From: Clitoria ternatea
Taxonomy: Eukaryota > Streptophyta > Magnoliopsida > Fabales > Fabaceae
Length of the DNA: 64,000 nt
Direction: 5' to 3'
Assembly (NCBI GenBank): GCA_037962975.1
Contig: CM075674.1
Coordinates: 82,166,501 to 82,230,500, forward strand
A program made the translations under genes and the position numbers. Shown one piece after another: positions 12,301 through 23,403 of the stretch (its first letter is position 1; the number at the start of each line of letters is the position of its first letter). Under the pieces are notes generated by a model, which was not told where the DNA came from, ran no database searches, and was given only the letters and a program-made list of their open reading frames with translations.

Positions 12301-12699
12301 GGTTCTGGAATAACTTCCCTGAGTGCAAAACCGAGTGATGGGAAGGACGACGTCTGGTCAGATTTCGCTTAAGCGTGTGGATACCTCGCTCAAGCGAGTG
12401 AGTGTGGGATTCCTTACTGGAGCAATTTCGCCCGAGCGAGTGGCTAGTTGAAGGGAGCCTCGCTCGAGCGAATATACCTGGAAATGCTTACTGGAATTGT
12501 TTCCCTCGAGTGAACTGAGATGCTCAAGCGAGATGGGCTGTCTCGCTCAAGCGAATGTGGGCCTCACTTGAGCGAGTGACCCCCCTGATGGAATTTTCCC
12601 TTCTTTTCTCTCGGTTCTGTTTGTATTGACCCTTCTTTTCTTGGTTCTGATGGCTTGGGGCCTTCTTCCATTATATTGTATGAGGCTTGAGGGGATGTA

Positions 12700-12747
<48 letters not shown>

Positions 12748-14736
12748 AGACATTGATATGGTGGTGTTGGATAATGATTAAAATATTGGGATAACTTGAT
12801 TATGCCCATAATACACATAATAAGAAACATAAAATCTTAACCACCAAGAATGATCATACGAAAGCAATGTTAAGGGCTTGATGATGAGTTATGAGATATA
12901 TGTCCAAGAACATGATTGTGTTGGGCATAAATGTGATTGCCTTAAGTGGAATGATGAATATGCTTCGAATAATTTTATGTATGGACTGATACTATGATTG
13001 GCTGCCATGCCTTTTTATATCCATGTGTGGATTATTATGAATGATGTTGTGGCCATTGAAGTGCCTATTATATGTATGTTGTGCCTTGAGGGGCCTTGTG
13101 AATGTTTATATGCCATTGATGATAAAACTAAAATATACAATATACCCCTAATTGAGAGGGTGAGATATCCTTGCGAGGTTGTTGTTGAGCATATGCATTA
13201 TTGCATTGCATTCATGGCATGGCATAGCATTGATACTTTGTCGTTGCGATCACAGTGATGAAAGATCCTGCGGGATTCTATGATGGGAGTACCCCTTGCG
13301 AGGCGGGAAACCAATGTGATGATGATAAGATATTGTGCGGGTGGTTGCGATCACCTGGTTGTGAAATGTAAAAGGCCCTGCGGGGACCATTGTATGATGA
13401 TGAGCCAGTGGTTGCGATCACTTGGTATTTGATATGATAAAGGGGTTGCGAGCACCTATGATGCCCATGGTTGCGATCATGAGGCAGGAGTACCCCTTGC
13501 GAGGCGGGAAACCTATGTGAATTATTGAACGTGGTTGCAATCATGAGAAGCACCTTGCGAGGCTGCTATAGGGAGTACCCTTTGCGAGGCGGGAAACCAA
13601 TGATTATGAATGATTGATTATGGTGGTTGCGATCACCCGTGACATGAAATCAGATCCGTTGCATATGCATTAAACAGTTGACATATGCATTAGCTTTAAG
13701 ACCATGGCATTTGAAATGGGATGACCACGAGTGTTGAGAAACCTCTTGCGAGGAGGTATTAGAGTAAAACCTTAATGGATTAATGATGGTAATGATTATG
13801 AATGCCCTTGTTGATAAGTGGTAAAGTGATGGTGTTTGTGATTGTGTATATGTTGTGCTTATTTATGATATGAATTGCGATTCATGAGGCTTGTATGCCT
13901 ATTGTGATAATGAGATAATGAACGAATGATAATTTGATGTTTTGATAGCAAAGCACACATGATGTTTGTATGCATATACACATGATCATAATATATATAT
14001 GTTATTCGTCATTTTGAATGTATAACTCATTCTCCCATGTGGTCTCCTTTTTAGCTTTGTGATGCAGGTTGCCATGGGATGAGTTCGGTTTTTAATTAAA
14101 GCTTGGGTGAAGGTAAATAGTGGTAGAGGAAGTGCCTTGGCCGGCATCATTTATGAGTTCTTGTGTAATGAATGAATTGATTATGAGAATGTAGATGATT
14201 TAGAGATTTTGAGTATGTATAAGATAATCCTTTGAATTGATGGATGATGAATATATATGTAAAATGTAAGAGATGATTTGATGTATAATAGAAGGATTGA
14301 AATTGAATGATGTTCATTGATGATTGAAATAGTCGGGAGTATATTCCCGAATGTATATAAAATTAGTTATATCTTAGGCATTGTATGCTTATGTAATTAT
14401 GTAAAATGATGATGGTTGTCTTTTAGGCTTATGATATGTCATTGCATGCTTTGCCGAGCCTTTTCTCATATCGTCATATATGGGACTAGGCGTGTGCCCG
14501 GTATACATATTCTTCTGCTGTAAACTCCATTATTTTCGTATACCGTTACGGGCAATTTATCTATCGATCCAGCTTTAGGTTATATAATCTCACTCTTTGG
14601 TTTTCTGTGATTTGGGTCTTGATGTGATCATGGTGGTGTCTTGGAAATGTGTTCAAATGAAAAAAAATTTACTCGCATTTTTATTAATTATGACGATCAC
14701 ATCGGGATTTGAGTACAGAAAATCAGGGGTGTTATA
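9333..14736 (+). repeat. 3' LTR of LARD (5404 bp)
   Basis: Co-linear with 1510-6880 and differing by scattered transitions and a few indels, for example about 25 bp extra near 13955-13985 and about 12 bp extra near 12165. It contains the same palindrome, CGAGTG, TA-repeat (12704-12744) and TTGCGAGG fields. It ends GGTGTTATA, directly followed by the GCTTT duplication. The modest divergence means the insertion is not ancient, but it is older than a very recent one. Confidence 0.9.
11279..12578. repeat. Palindrome and CGAGTG arrays of the LARD 3' LTR
   Basis: Counterpart of 3469-4745: TCGCTCAAGCGA clusters at 11279-11552 and 12362-12578 flank a CGAGTG array at 11580-12336. Differences between the two LTR copies inside the motifs are often C/T or G/A at CpG, for example the motif near 12500 has lost CpGs that are present near 4670. 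Confidence 0.8.
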
Positions 14737-14741
14737 GCTTT
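14737..14741. repeat. Target-site duplication of LARD, right copy (GCTTT)
   Basis: Exact repeat of 1505-1509, directly after the 3' LTR. Confidence 0.9.
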
Positions 14742-15402
14742 GGTGATCGGTCTACCACACGACTTCAGGTCTTTTTCATATTGAACAACAATCCCATGAA
14801 GTTCAAATATCTTGGTTAGGATACTAGGATATGGAATCTTCTTTTGTCTTTTGGATACAGACGTGATCAGATAATTCATAACCATATCAGGGAGACTTAC
14901 ATTTTCTTTCTTCATCATCAGTACCATACAAAACTTGTCTAGTTTTGTCACAACATTGCACTCTTTCTTAGGGAAAATATTTGCCTCCTCAGTGCATGGA
15001 GAAACTTTGCTTTTGGAAGCAAGTCTTTAACCAAGAGAGTTGAAGGAGACTCTAGTCCATATAGACATTTATTGTCTTCATCTTCAGAGATAGAGGTGCC
15101 AATGTAGCTTTCAGAGAACATCAATCCTTCATTAGGGCAACCACATGCATAAGTAATGTTGTCAATGGTGATTACTATTCTTTTATTTTGGAGAAGACCT
15201 GACACTGTGAAGTTCTCTTTTCAGCTGTTGTAGAGGACCAGAAGTTGACGACCAGAGAGGGTGAGTAAACATATTCCGAGGAGAAAAATGGTAACCATCC
15301 AATACCAACCAATTCAGACACGACATCCCTTCCTTTTTCTTTATATTGAGCAGGAGAGGAAAAGATAAATTCAACAATGTCATTTATAGAGAAAGAGGCC
15401 AT
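14742..15402 (-). pseudogene. N-terminal part of the element D ORF (putative plant transposon protein-like)
   Basis: Minus strand, starting at an ATG at 15402. The reading passes through three frames (15402-15175, 15205-14948, 14951 downward), so at least two frameshifts have accumulated. Features typical of the plant 'putative transposon protein' family are visible: an opening domain with a GIGWLPFF stretch, a GCPNEG.MFSES motif, and a helical PYPSILTKIFELHGI motif near the LARD insertion point. This family is found in non-autonomous or env-like regions of plant LTR elements; its activity is unknown. The ORF is cut at 14742 by LARD and resumes at 1509. Confidence 0.55.
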
Positions 15403-16267
15403 TTTTAGTGTATAGGGAAATCTGATGATTTTCTGAGAGGGAGAAAGAGAGAAAGCTCAAATGATCTAGGTAGGGTTTAGAGTATAGAGTGAAGAAATCA
15501 GGTGAAGGGTTTATAAAGGAGAGAGAAGCAGAAACGCGATTAGTCTTTCAGATATCTAGGTTGTATTTCAAAAAAAATTTATGCATTTAATGGAGAGAGA
15601 GAAAAAGACAGAATTTCAAATGAATGTTGTTTTCAAAACTAATAAACGTTATTTCTAATAATTAGGAGCAGTTTTCGAAGATCATGAGAAATAAATGCCT
15701 GAATCAATCATATATACATATACGAAAAAGTGGTCAATATAATCGACAAATGTTTTTACCAAATACTTGAAAGTCAACTCCTTTGTTAATCATTCTAATT
15801 TTGACTAGCTTTTCTTTCATACTTACAAGAATACTCTCTTGATCTGGCAATCTCTTGTCAATCTTATGTAATGTCAAAGCAGATATATAAAAGCTTACAA
15901 AGATATTAGTTTTTATTAAATGAAGTGAAAATAACAAAAATGATATATCAAGAAAAGTTTACTAACCCATTTTGTTTTATCTTCCTTTAGTCTTATGTTG
16001 ATTCTTCTTGAATATGTGAGTTATCTAGAGACTTATCTTCCACTTCTGGACCTTGTTCTTCCTGTTCAGATTGCTAAAGTTGGAGGCTTGTTGATACACT
16101 TTCTTCTGAGATTCTTTCCTTCCTATTATAAGCAGGAATAACTCCTTTTTCTTGAGAAGTCTGGATCTGAAGCTTCTTTTCCTTGAACTTTTTTTGCATC
16201 AAATAGAGGAAAGGCACCATGAATCTTTTCCTCTACACTTGTTAAAGTGTTCAACCCTAGAGGCTAC
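15403..16267 (-). mobile_element. Element D leader, between primer-binding site and ORF
   Basis: Minus-strand untranslated leader of about 860 bp. The stretch 15974-16260 has short coding-like frames rich in Glu/Lys/Ser that are interrupted by stops; they may be an eroded upstream ORF. Nothing else is recognisable. Confidence 0.5.
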
Positions 16268-16279
16268 GCTCTGATACCA
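16268..16279 (-). promoter_or_regulatory. Element D primer-binding site
   Basis: On the minus strand this reads TGGTATCAGAGC, complementary to tRNA-iMet, two bases after the LTR end. It fixes the orientation of D: the 5' LTR is to the right and the internal region to the left. Confidence 0.85.
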
Positions 16280-16281
16280 AT

Positions 16282-18145
16282 TGATGGTTTAGAGAAAAAA
16301 CTTAGAAAGGGTTGAATAAGTCTGTTTACTTTTTCAAACTAAAAGTGACTTTTACTTTTATGAACCATTTTGCACAGCGGAATAGGCAACAAACTTTTGT
16401 AACTGAGAAAATATTAGTAACATTGCATCAAACTCTTGTAAAGAAAGGGATAGAGATACCACACAGGAGATTTATACTGGTTCACTTACAAGACAGAAGC
16501 TACATCCAGTACCTTCAGACTTGAAGGGTTTTTCATTATGTAAAATTGATCTTTTTACATGAGCTGCACAGACCGTGCCTTTGAGTATTATTGAATCCGA
16601 CCACTCTTAGCTTAAGCACATCACATGCCCTTGAGTATTCTTCATACAAGCCATTCCTGGCTCAAACAAAGTATTCTTTACAGCACCCATTCCTGACTCA
16701 AACCCAAGCATTCTTTCCAAAGCCTCTTCAGGCCAACAGTGTCTCCCAACAGTTCTACCAGACCTGCACTTACAAAGATTTGAAAGAATTAACACAATAA
16801 GATCTATAAGCCTTTTGACTTAGCTGTGCTAAGTGAAAGGTTTGATTAACAGACTTTGTACAAATAATGGAAGGCTTATTTTGCATATGACTTAGTAAAA
16901 ATGAAGTAATAGTGAGGTGTGATACATACTAAGTCTGAAAGCTTAGTCAAAAGACAATGTGCTCATAAAGGAGATAGATTCACAACTTGATTACATGTTT
17001 CTGACTTCTGGTATTATGGTTTTTGAGATTTAAAATGAGATGCACATAATGAGCTTTCTTTTTCTTTGATGGCATTTCTCTGATATCTTTTCTTCTATAT
17101 AAACTTCTGCCATATTTGATTTTCCTGGGCTGATTATTTTTCATATTTTTACTAAGTGCCTTTTTTCTCTTTCTTTCTTTTTATCATTTGACTCTCATTT
17201 CTTTATTTCGTTCGTATCCACTCTCTCTTTTACACTCAATATTTATCCTCTTGGCCTTCTCCCGAAGGAGGAGAAAAGTTTCAATTTATAGATCTTTCTT
17301 TCAGAAGTTCAACAGATGAAGGAGAAACCTTTTGAATAATTGTTGAGAGATAATACATTTGTTGAAGGCTATTTTGCTTTAACAGACAATTGCTTTTCGT
17401 CAGAGAGTGTTGTTCTGTATATGAAGCATAGGGCAGAGAGCTTTTGAGACTTGTGCATATAGCGGCAAAGAAGGATAGTATAAGTTTCACCAAGATAGAA
17501 AGTTCTCATTCAGAGGATGGATCTTAATCTACCTTGCTTTAATACTCTCTTTGTTACAAATAACATCTTTATACTTCAATAGAGACTTCTTTTGGAGGGT
17601 GATCATACTAAGGACCAGACTTGTTCAGGGAGGACTTCTTAAGTGATTCTGGGTCTGGTGATCCATAAGGTGTTGATGATAAGACTCATAGATTAAGAGC
17701 AAACTCGATCATACTCTTGCTTGAGAAGGTTCACGAGGTCTGGAGTATCTTCCAGCTTGATGAAGTATGAAGATAGAGTCTATTGTTAAAAAGCTTTGCT
17801 TTGAGGAGAGGAACTCTTCTATATACTTGATGCGTGCAGTATGACTTAACAGTTTTGGGTCTGATACCTACCCTGATGAACTTTTGCTTTGGAGAGTGTT
17901 CCCAATTCTCGTATCTTTCTTTGAAGAGCCTTGTCGTGAAGTTACCTTTAACCAACCTTTGGTTTATCCTACCAGACTTTTGTTGTACAAGGACTCCCTT
18001 TTTGTTTTATAGCCCAAGCTCTGTATCCTGAAATACTTAAATAGACTTTCAAATATTAACATAATATAACTTTACTTAAATTAGAATACTGAATGTTGGT
18101 TATCAATAAATCTAAGATTTCTTCAAAGTCTTCTTGACTCTAACA
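16282..18145 (-). repeat. 5' LTR of element D (about 1.86 kb)
   Basis: On the minus strand it runs from TGTTAGAGTC (ending at 18145) to AACCATCA (at 16282), with TG...CA ends and the primer-binding site behind. A TATAAA near 16471-16476 within AACCAGTATAAATC resembles the promoter region of Copia Maximus/SIRE LTRs, so a Copia affinity is possible. The other LTR is outside the window, so LTR identity cannot be assessed. The short frames inside are not genes. Confidence 0.7.
16471..16476 (-). promoter_or_regulatory. Possible TATA box of element D
   Basis: TATAAA on the minus strand in a context (ACCAGTATAAATCTCC) seen in plant Copia LTR promoters. Transcription would run toward lower coordinates. 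Motif and position only. Confidence 0.35.
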
Positions 18146-18721
18146 GATGGTGTGTTGATTGTAAGATTAGGATAATTGTCAAATATAAATGTATGATGTT
18201 GTTTAGTTGTGATAAATGAAGAATTGAACATATATGCATATGTTGAAATACATAGTATTGTTTAGTTATAATGGAACTAGTGAACTGGATAAATATAAAT
18301 ATGATGACACTGTAGAATGTGGTTTAAATATAGAATTAGCAAATTGAATGTATTTGTATGTTGAATCTCCAATGTGATGTATAGCTATGGAATCAATGAA
18401 TTGGAAGGAAATGTATAGATAAGTATATATGTATATATGGAAAGTGTACATTAAATGATTCTAAGCACATGTATATTGGAATAGGTTTAGTGATTGAACC
18501 GGTGAATGAAATTGAATTGAAATGAGTTGAAACTTATTGTAATGAATTGACGAATGGAATGTGGATTTGCTTAGATGACTTTGAATTGTACAAATGGATT
18601 GATATATTATGTATATTGCTAGTGCTGAGTGGAGCAAACATTGAACGTAGGATGATTGACATGTTAGTGCATTGTTGTTGGTAAAATCAATAATTTCTGC
18701 TGCTTTGTGTCATTTGTACAT

Positions 18722-18912
18722 AAAGTAATCGATTATCATGGTTGTGGTCATTGATTACCAAATCCGTGTTTGTCAAACAATTAATTATTTAGTCATGATA
18801 ATTGATTACCTGGAACTTGGTAATTGATTACTACTTAACCTTGATTGTTTGAAATGAATTTTTGCACATGTAATTGATTACCCTAGTTATGATAATCGAA
18901 TACCCTGATGTA
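18722..18912. repeat. TAATCGATTACC-type near-palindrome array
   Basis: About seven sites in 190 bp, such as GTAATCGATTATC, ATTGATTACC and GTAATTGATTACCC. Most have TTGA in place of TCGA, as expected if the central CpG has decayed. Confidence 0.7.
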
Positions 18913-20060
18913 AATTGTATGAGAATATATTCTAATCTTTAATAGACGCTACATTGACATGAAAATGAAATAGTTTGTGTTGGGTTAATATGTAAACTCT
19001 ATTTTGTGTTGGGAGTGGTTAGAGATGGTAGTAAAGGATTATGGAATTAAAATTGAAAGTATAGTATGTCTTATGAATTCAAAGTGAATATATGGTCAAG
19101 TGTTGGCTCAATAAAGGAGATGAAATATGCTTTGACTTAATGTATGCATCCAATTATGGATTTGGTATAATTACGTGGTTATGATGAATTATTGATTGAG
19201 AATTCTCACCAATTTAAAGAAAGGGTGTGGCTACGTGTTTTATGGATGAAGAGTAACACATTGATATGAAATAGGAGATCATGTATATTTTGGGTTGATA
19301 TGCATATCCCATTTGAGTTGTGAGTAACCATATGGTTGTAAAGGATTATTGATTTAAGATTGAAAGTATGATGTAATGACAATTAAATGAACAATGCATC
19401 ATATGCACAAAAGCTACTCAAAGGATTTAGGGGTCCTTTGAGGAGGCTCGGTGGGGGTAACTCTGGGTGAATGAAAAACCTTATATGTGTGGTTCCTTAG
19501 CCCTTCTAGAACTTTGTAGTGTGTTCTAAAGGCCCAACATAAAGTTATATATCTGAGTCATGGAAAGTGACAATGTAGCATATAGGCACTTTGGTATCGT
19601 ACCGGTAAAATATTAATTAAGATTACGAATCACTATAATGATACCCACCAATTAATAGATCCATTATGACATCATCGGCCAAAATGAAAGATTATTGATT
19701 GAGTCAACTTTGTTTGACATATGCATAACATTACAACCTCTATGTGTTTTAGCTTGGATGAATTTCTGTCATAACTATGTGTTTATGTAATCCTTGTTTA
19801 TCTTATACTTATTCTATTCATTGTATCACTCTTACCTACTTGTGGTTTAGTTAATGTGAAACAGGGAAGTGCTTGTTGTATCTAAAGTGCTTACTGGTAG
19901 TGTAAGAGAACGCGAGAGAAAATATTAGTGTTATGTATATAGGTCCATTGTAAATATATAGGAATTTAATTGGAATTGATTAGGTTCCTATCCGTCTTAG
20001 ATAACTAGGAATATGTAATTAAAGTATATGTTAAGATATGGATGACATCTTGGTTTGAAT

Positions 20061-20065
20061 AATGG
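20061..20065. repeat. Target-site duplication of element C, left copy (AATGG)
   Basis: AATGG precedes the 5' LTR and is repeated at 39361-39365 after the 3' LTR. Confidence 0.9.
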
Positions 20066-20129
20066 TGTGAACACCTATTTCAGTCCGGTCGATCCACAAG
20101 TAAAAAAAAAAAAACTGACTCGGAAATGA

Positions 20130-21810
20130 TCATTTCCGAGTGAAGGGACTCGGAATGATCATTTCCGAGTAAGACATGGTCCCTGGCCTGTTTTCGCCCA
20201 AGCGGGTGATGGTTCGCTCAAGCGAGACATGTCACACCCGAGCGAGATTGATACCCGATGCATATTCCTTTCCTTCGAATGATGAATTCCGAGTGGAATT
20301 ACTCAGAACAATGAAATCCGAGTGGAATTACACAGAAATGACCAAAACCGAGTGGAATTACTCAGAATGGAGTGAATCCGAGTGGAATACTTCACTGTTG
20401 GTGAAAATCCTAGTGGAAACTTCCCTATCAAGGCCATTCCGAATGAAAATTTGTTGATCTTGAGGAAATATGTCCCTATTAGAAGTAAACCCGAGTGGAA
20501 GTTGTCCCACTGCAATCATTCCGAGTCCAATTTCCAAGTTCTGACTGAAAAGCAGGAAGATCCGAGTGAAAAATAGTCAAATTTCAACTTCTGAGTGGAA
20601 AGAAGACAGTTTCCGAGTGACAAACGTCCAATTTCCGAGATCTGTCTGGAAAGCAGGCAGATTCCGAGTGAAAAGTATTCAAATTCCAATTTCTGAGTGG
20701 AAAATAGTCAGGATCCGAGTGGACGTGTCAAAGTTTCCAAGTTTTGAGTGATAATCAGGCATTTCTGAGTGGTTGTCCAATTTCTAACTTCTGAGTGGAA
20801 ATAAGACCATTTCCGAGTGCAAATGTCCAATTTCCATTCTGATTGGAAGATGAAACCGACTCCCAAAGTCAGTTCCGGGTAAATCCTCCAAGAAGTGAGG
20901 TTCTGTCATTTTTAAAGAAAATCCGAGTGATGAGCTTCCGAGTGAAACTTACTTCACGACTGTCAATGTGAAGTCAAAGAAAGAATGGTTCTGACCTCTC
21001 GGTAACCGAGTAAAATAAAGCCGACTAGAATGATAGCCATTTCTGATTAGAAAGGAAGGAATGGTTGGCGAGTGAAAGAAATTCTGAGTGAGAAGTCAGT
21101 TGGAGCTGAGTACCAAATTCCGAGTGAAAAGCCAATCAAAGAAAGAGTCTACTGAATGACTCAAAATCCACTCAGAACCGAGTGAAGTATTTCCAGTCTG
21201 CACCGAGTCATTCCCTTCCATTTTTAGTCGGCTCCAAGCCATTCTTTTACTATCACCCTTTATTCCACCCATTCCCGAGTCACTCTTTAAACCATCACCG
21301 AGCCACATTTAAACATCACTGAGCTCATTTTCATCAAACCCGAGCTCATTTTCACCCAAATCTGATTCACCATTCTCACCCAGATTTCAGGTCATCCTTT
21401 ACTCGTTTCTAAGTCAATTCTCACCCAGATTCCGAGTCATTTTCACCAATTCCCGAGTGACTTCTCACTCAATTCCGAGTCATCTCCACCCAATTCTGAG
21501 TCATTATTCAACCATTTCAGTCGGTTCCAAGTCACTTGTTACTCGGTTCCGATTGAATGTTTCACAACAGCCTCACACCGAGCAAAACCTCTACTCGGCT
21601 TTCCATAGAAGGACTCCTCCCAGAAGAATTCTCACTCGGGAAGCAGTATTTTCACTCGGCTTTCTATGGGAAATGCTTCATTCCACTCGGAATTAACTCC
21701 CAATGTGGATGAATACTGACTGAGAGGCTGATCCGAGTCATTTTCACTCGGAATTCTACCATTCTCACTCGGATTTCCATCATTTTCTCTCGGATTTTCA
21801 CCATGCTGAC
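20130..21810. repeat. CGAGTG array with orientation switch (C 5' LTR)
   Basis: From 20130 to about 21180 the motif reads TCCGAGTGGA/CCGAGTGAAA (at least twenty copies). From about 21590 to 21800 it reads as the reverse complement, CACTCGG (about eight copies), with mixed CCGAGTCAT words between. The 3' LTR has the same arrangement at 36110-37790. Two oppositely oriented halves could pair in RNA or single-stranded DNA. Confidence 0.8.
20192..20247. repeat. Three TCGCTCAAGCGA-type sites in the C 5' LTR
   Basis: TTCGCCCAAGCGGG, TTCGCTCAAGCGAG and CACCCGAGCGAG lie within 56 bp, preceded by GGTCCCTGGCCTGTTTTCGC, which matches the spacer style seen in LARD and element A. Repeated at 36172-36228 in the 3' LTR. 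Confidence 0.85.
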
Positions 21811-22078
21811 TTGGAGTTCCACTATCCAAGTAGATCCTTGAATTACGGGAGGTGGTTGGCAACCAGACAAGGAGGAAAATGATAAAGAATTGCCACCAGC
21901 CTCCATTCTCCTTAATTGTCAAAGATCCAGGCTGTTCCCAACACACCATCCAAGTTGTTTGACAATTTCAAGGGGCGACTGGTAACAAGACAATGTGGAA
22001 ATATTAAAAAATCCTCACCAATTGGCAGCCAGGCTGTCACGGGTCTGTTCAGGCAATCATCATGCTCCTCAAATGTTC

Positions 22079-22086
22079 TATAAATA
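22079..22086 (+). promoter_or_regulatory. TATA box of element C 5' LTR
   Basis: TATAAATA within GTTCTATAAATACTGC, conserved in the 3' LTR at 38059. Transcription would begin about 30 bp downstream, placing the U3/R border near 22110. Confidence 0.6.
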
Positions 22087-22199
22087 CTGCAAACGAAGGA
22101 AGAAGAAGGGATCCTGGAAGCATTCATTGGAGAGAATTCGAAACAAATTTTTTTCCTCACTTTTCAACCATCCTTCTCCTTTCCCATACAGCCCCCTTC

Positions 22200-22790
22200 A
22201 TCTAAAACACCGTCCCTCTTAATACCGTCCTCACTCACCTCACCCAACACCATCCTCACAGCCCCTCAACATCGCCTCACAGTCCTCACCCTCCAAACAA
22301 CGTCCTCTCTCACTCCCCACACTATCCTGCTCAACACCGCCTCACAGCCCCTCTACACCGTCCCCCTTCCTCACCTCACTCCGCCTTCCTCACAGCCCCT
22401 CAACACCGCCTCACAGCCCTCTCCTAACACCGTCCTCTCTCCTCACTCCCCACACTGTCCTGCTCCACACCGCCCAAAACCTTCCTCACGTCCTCTCTCC
22501 TCACTCCGCCTTCCTCACAGCCCCTCTACACCGCCCCTCTCTCCCTTGCCTCACTCCGTCCTCCACCCTTACCCTTCACCACTGTTTCCTCCCTCTCTAC
22601 ACCTCACAGCCCCCTTTCACTATCCCATTTCCCCCTCACTCCACGCTCACTTTTCCCTTCCTTTTCTTCTTCAAAACCAAACCACACACACACCTCCGTC
22701 CTTCCCCTCAAACACCCATCCGACCTCACCAATAAACTTCTTCAGCCGTCCTTCTCTTTTGCACACCATCCAGCTCCTTTCTCACCACAT
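22200..22790. repeat. C/T-rich low-complexity tract in the C 5' LTR
   Basis: Irregular repetition of CACCGTCCTC, CACAGCCCCT and CACTCCGCC words, almost free of purine runs. It lies just downstream of the inferred transcription start, so it would form the 5' end of the RNA. The 3' LTR copy is 38180-38770. Open frames here are composition artefacts. Confidence 0.7.
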
Positions 22791-23385
22791 CGGTCTCACT
22801 CTCATTTTTAATACTCGTATTTATTTCATTTTCTGTTAAATTAATTACTGTTTGATGACTATGTTATTAATTAATTTTTGTTAATTAATAAATATTAATA
22901 GAAATGAATGTTTCACACTTTCTATTCAGACTAGCATAAAAATTGTAATTATTATTATTGTCGTTATTATTATTATTGTAATCTTTATTATATTTCTTAA
23001 AAAATGGTGGAGCGAGATTAATTTGGACGAGACGTCCTGTTAATCTCATGTAAATATTCTGTGTTTAATTTCTTTTTGTTTATTTTTGTATATTTTGTCA
23101 CCTCGTATATTCTCTTTTCATGAAAAAGTTAAAATAATTAATGGGTTAATTATAATGCGCGCTATCAAATTAAGGTAACCATTTTTATAACGGACAGTTG
23201 TGAGGTGCTAATACCTTCCTCACCTGTAATCAGACTCCCGAACATGGAATTTCATTTTTATAACCAGTGCTTTAACAAAGGTTTTCCCGGTATTTTATCC
23301 TAAAAAATATTGGTGGCGACTCCCTGTTTATTTTTAAAATCGTTTTGAGGGTCGGCCGCGCCGCCGCGATCCCGGTCGCGACAGA

Positions 23386-23403
23386 TGGCGACTCCACTGG
23401 GGA
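23386..23403 (+). promoter_or_regulatory. Element C primer-binding site
   Basis: TGGCGACTCCACTGGGGA, two bases after the LTR end. This form is typical of Ogre-group elements, for which tRNA-Arg priming is reported; the tRNA match was not tested here. Confidence 0.75.

Larger units (their letters stand above)
1510..14736 (+). mobile_element. Non-autonomous giant-LTR retrotransposon (LARD-like)
   Basis: Two near-identical direct repeats of about 5.4 kb (1510-6880 and 9333-14736) enclose 2452 bp without any recognisable gag or pol. A tRNA-iMet-type primer-binding site follows the left repeat, a purine tract precedes the right one, and GCTTT is duplicated on both sides. Such large non-coding LTR elements are known in plants as LARDs and depend on proteins of autonomous relatives. 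The sequence before the 3' LTR (GACGAAATTC then AGGTAGGGTGG) resembles Del/Tekay chromovirus ends, suggesting that lineage as the source. It sits inside the ORF of element D and is transcribed in the opposite direction. Confidence 0.9.
18146..20065 (+). other. Host sequence 'E': LTR-like repetitive DNA without genes
   Basis: AT-rich DNA between element D and element C, with no coding frame. It has imperfect internal repeats of about 80-90 bp (18190-18420) and an array of TAATCGATTA-like sites (18722-18912). Its composition resembles a Ty3-type LTR. It continues behind element C at 39366-39593, joined by the AATGG duplication, and then behind the solo LTR B. Its own ends could not be placed. 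Confidence 0.5.
20066..23383 (+). repeat. 5' LTR of element C (3318 bp)
   Basis: TGTGAACACC...CGCGACA. The left 1.7 kb is an array of CGAGTG motifs preceded by three TCGCTCAAGCGA-type sites; a TATA box is at 22079. This is followed by a C-rich tract built of CACCGCCTCACAGCCCCT-like words (22200-22700). Behind it, near 23015-23045, lies the near-palindrome GGACGAGACGTCC, which recurs in the 3' non-coding region of the same element. Confidence 0.92.

Noticed and set aside
22546..22839. 97-residue Pro/Ser/His-rich frame in the C LTR (also 38526-38819)
   Set aside because: Composition effect of the C/T-rich tract; present in both LTRs, no domain.
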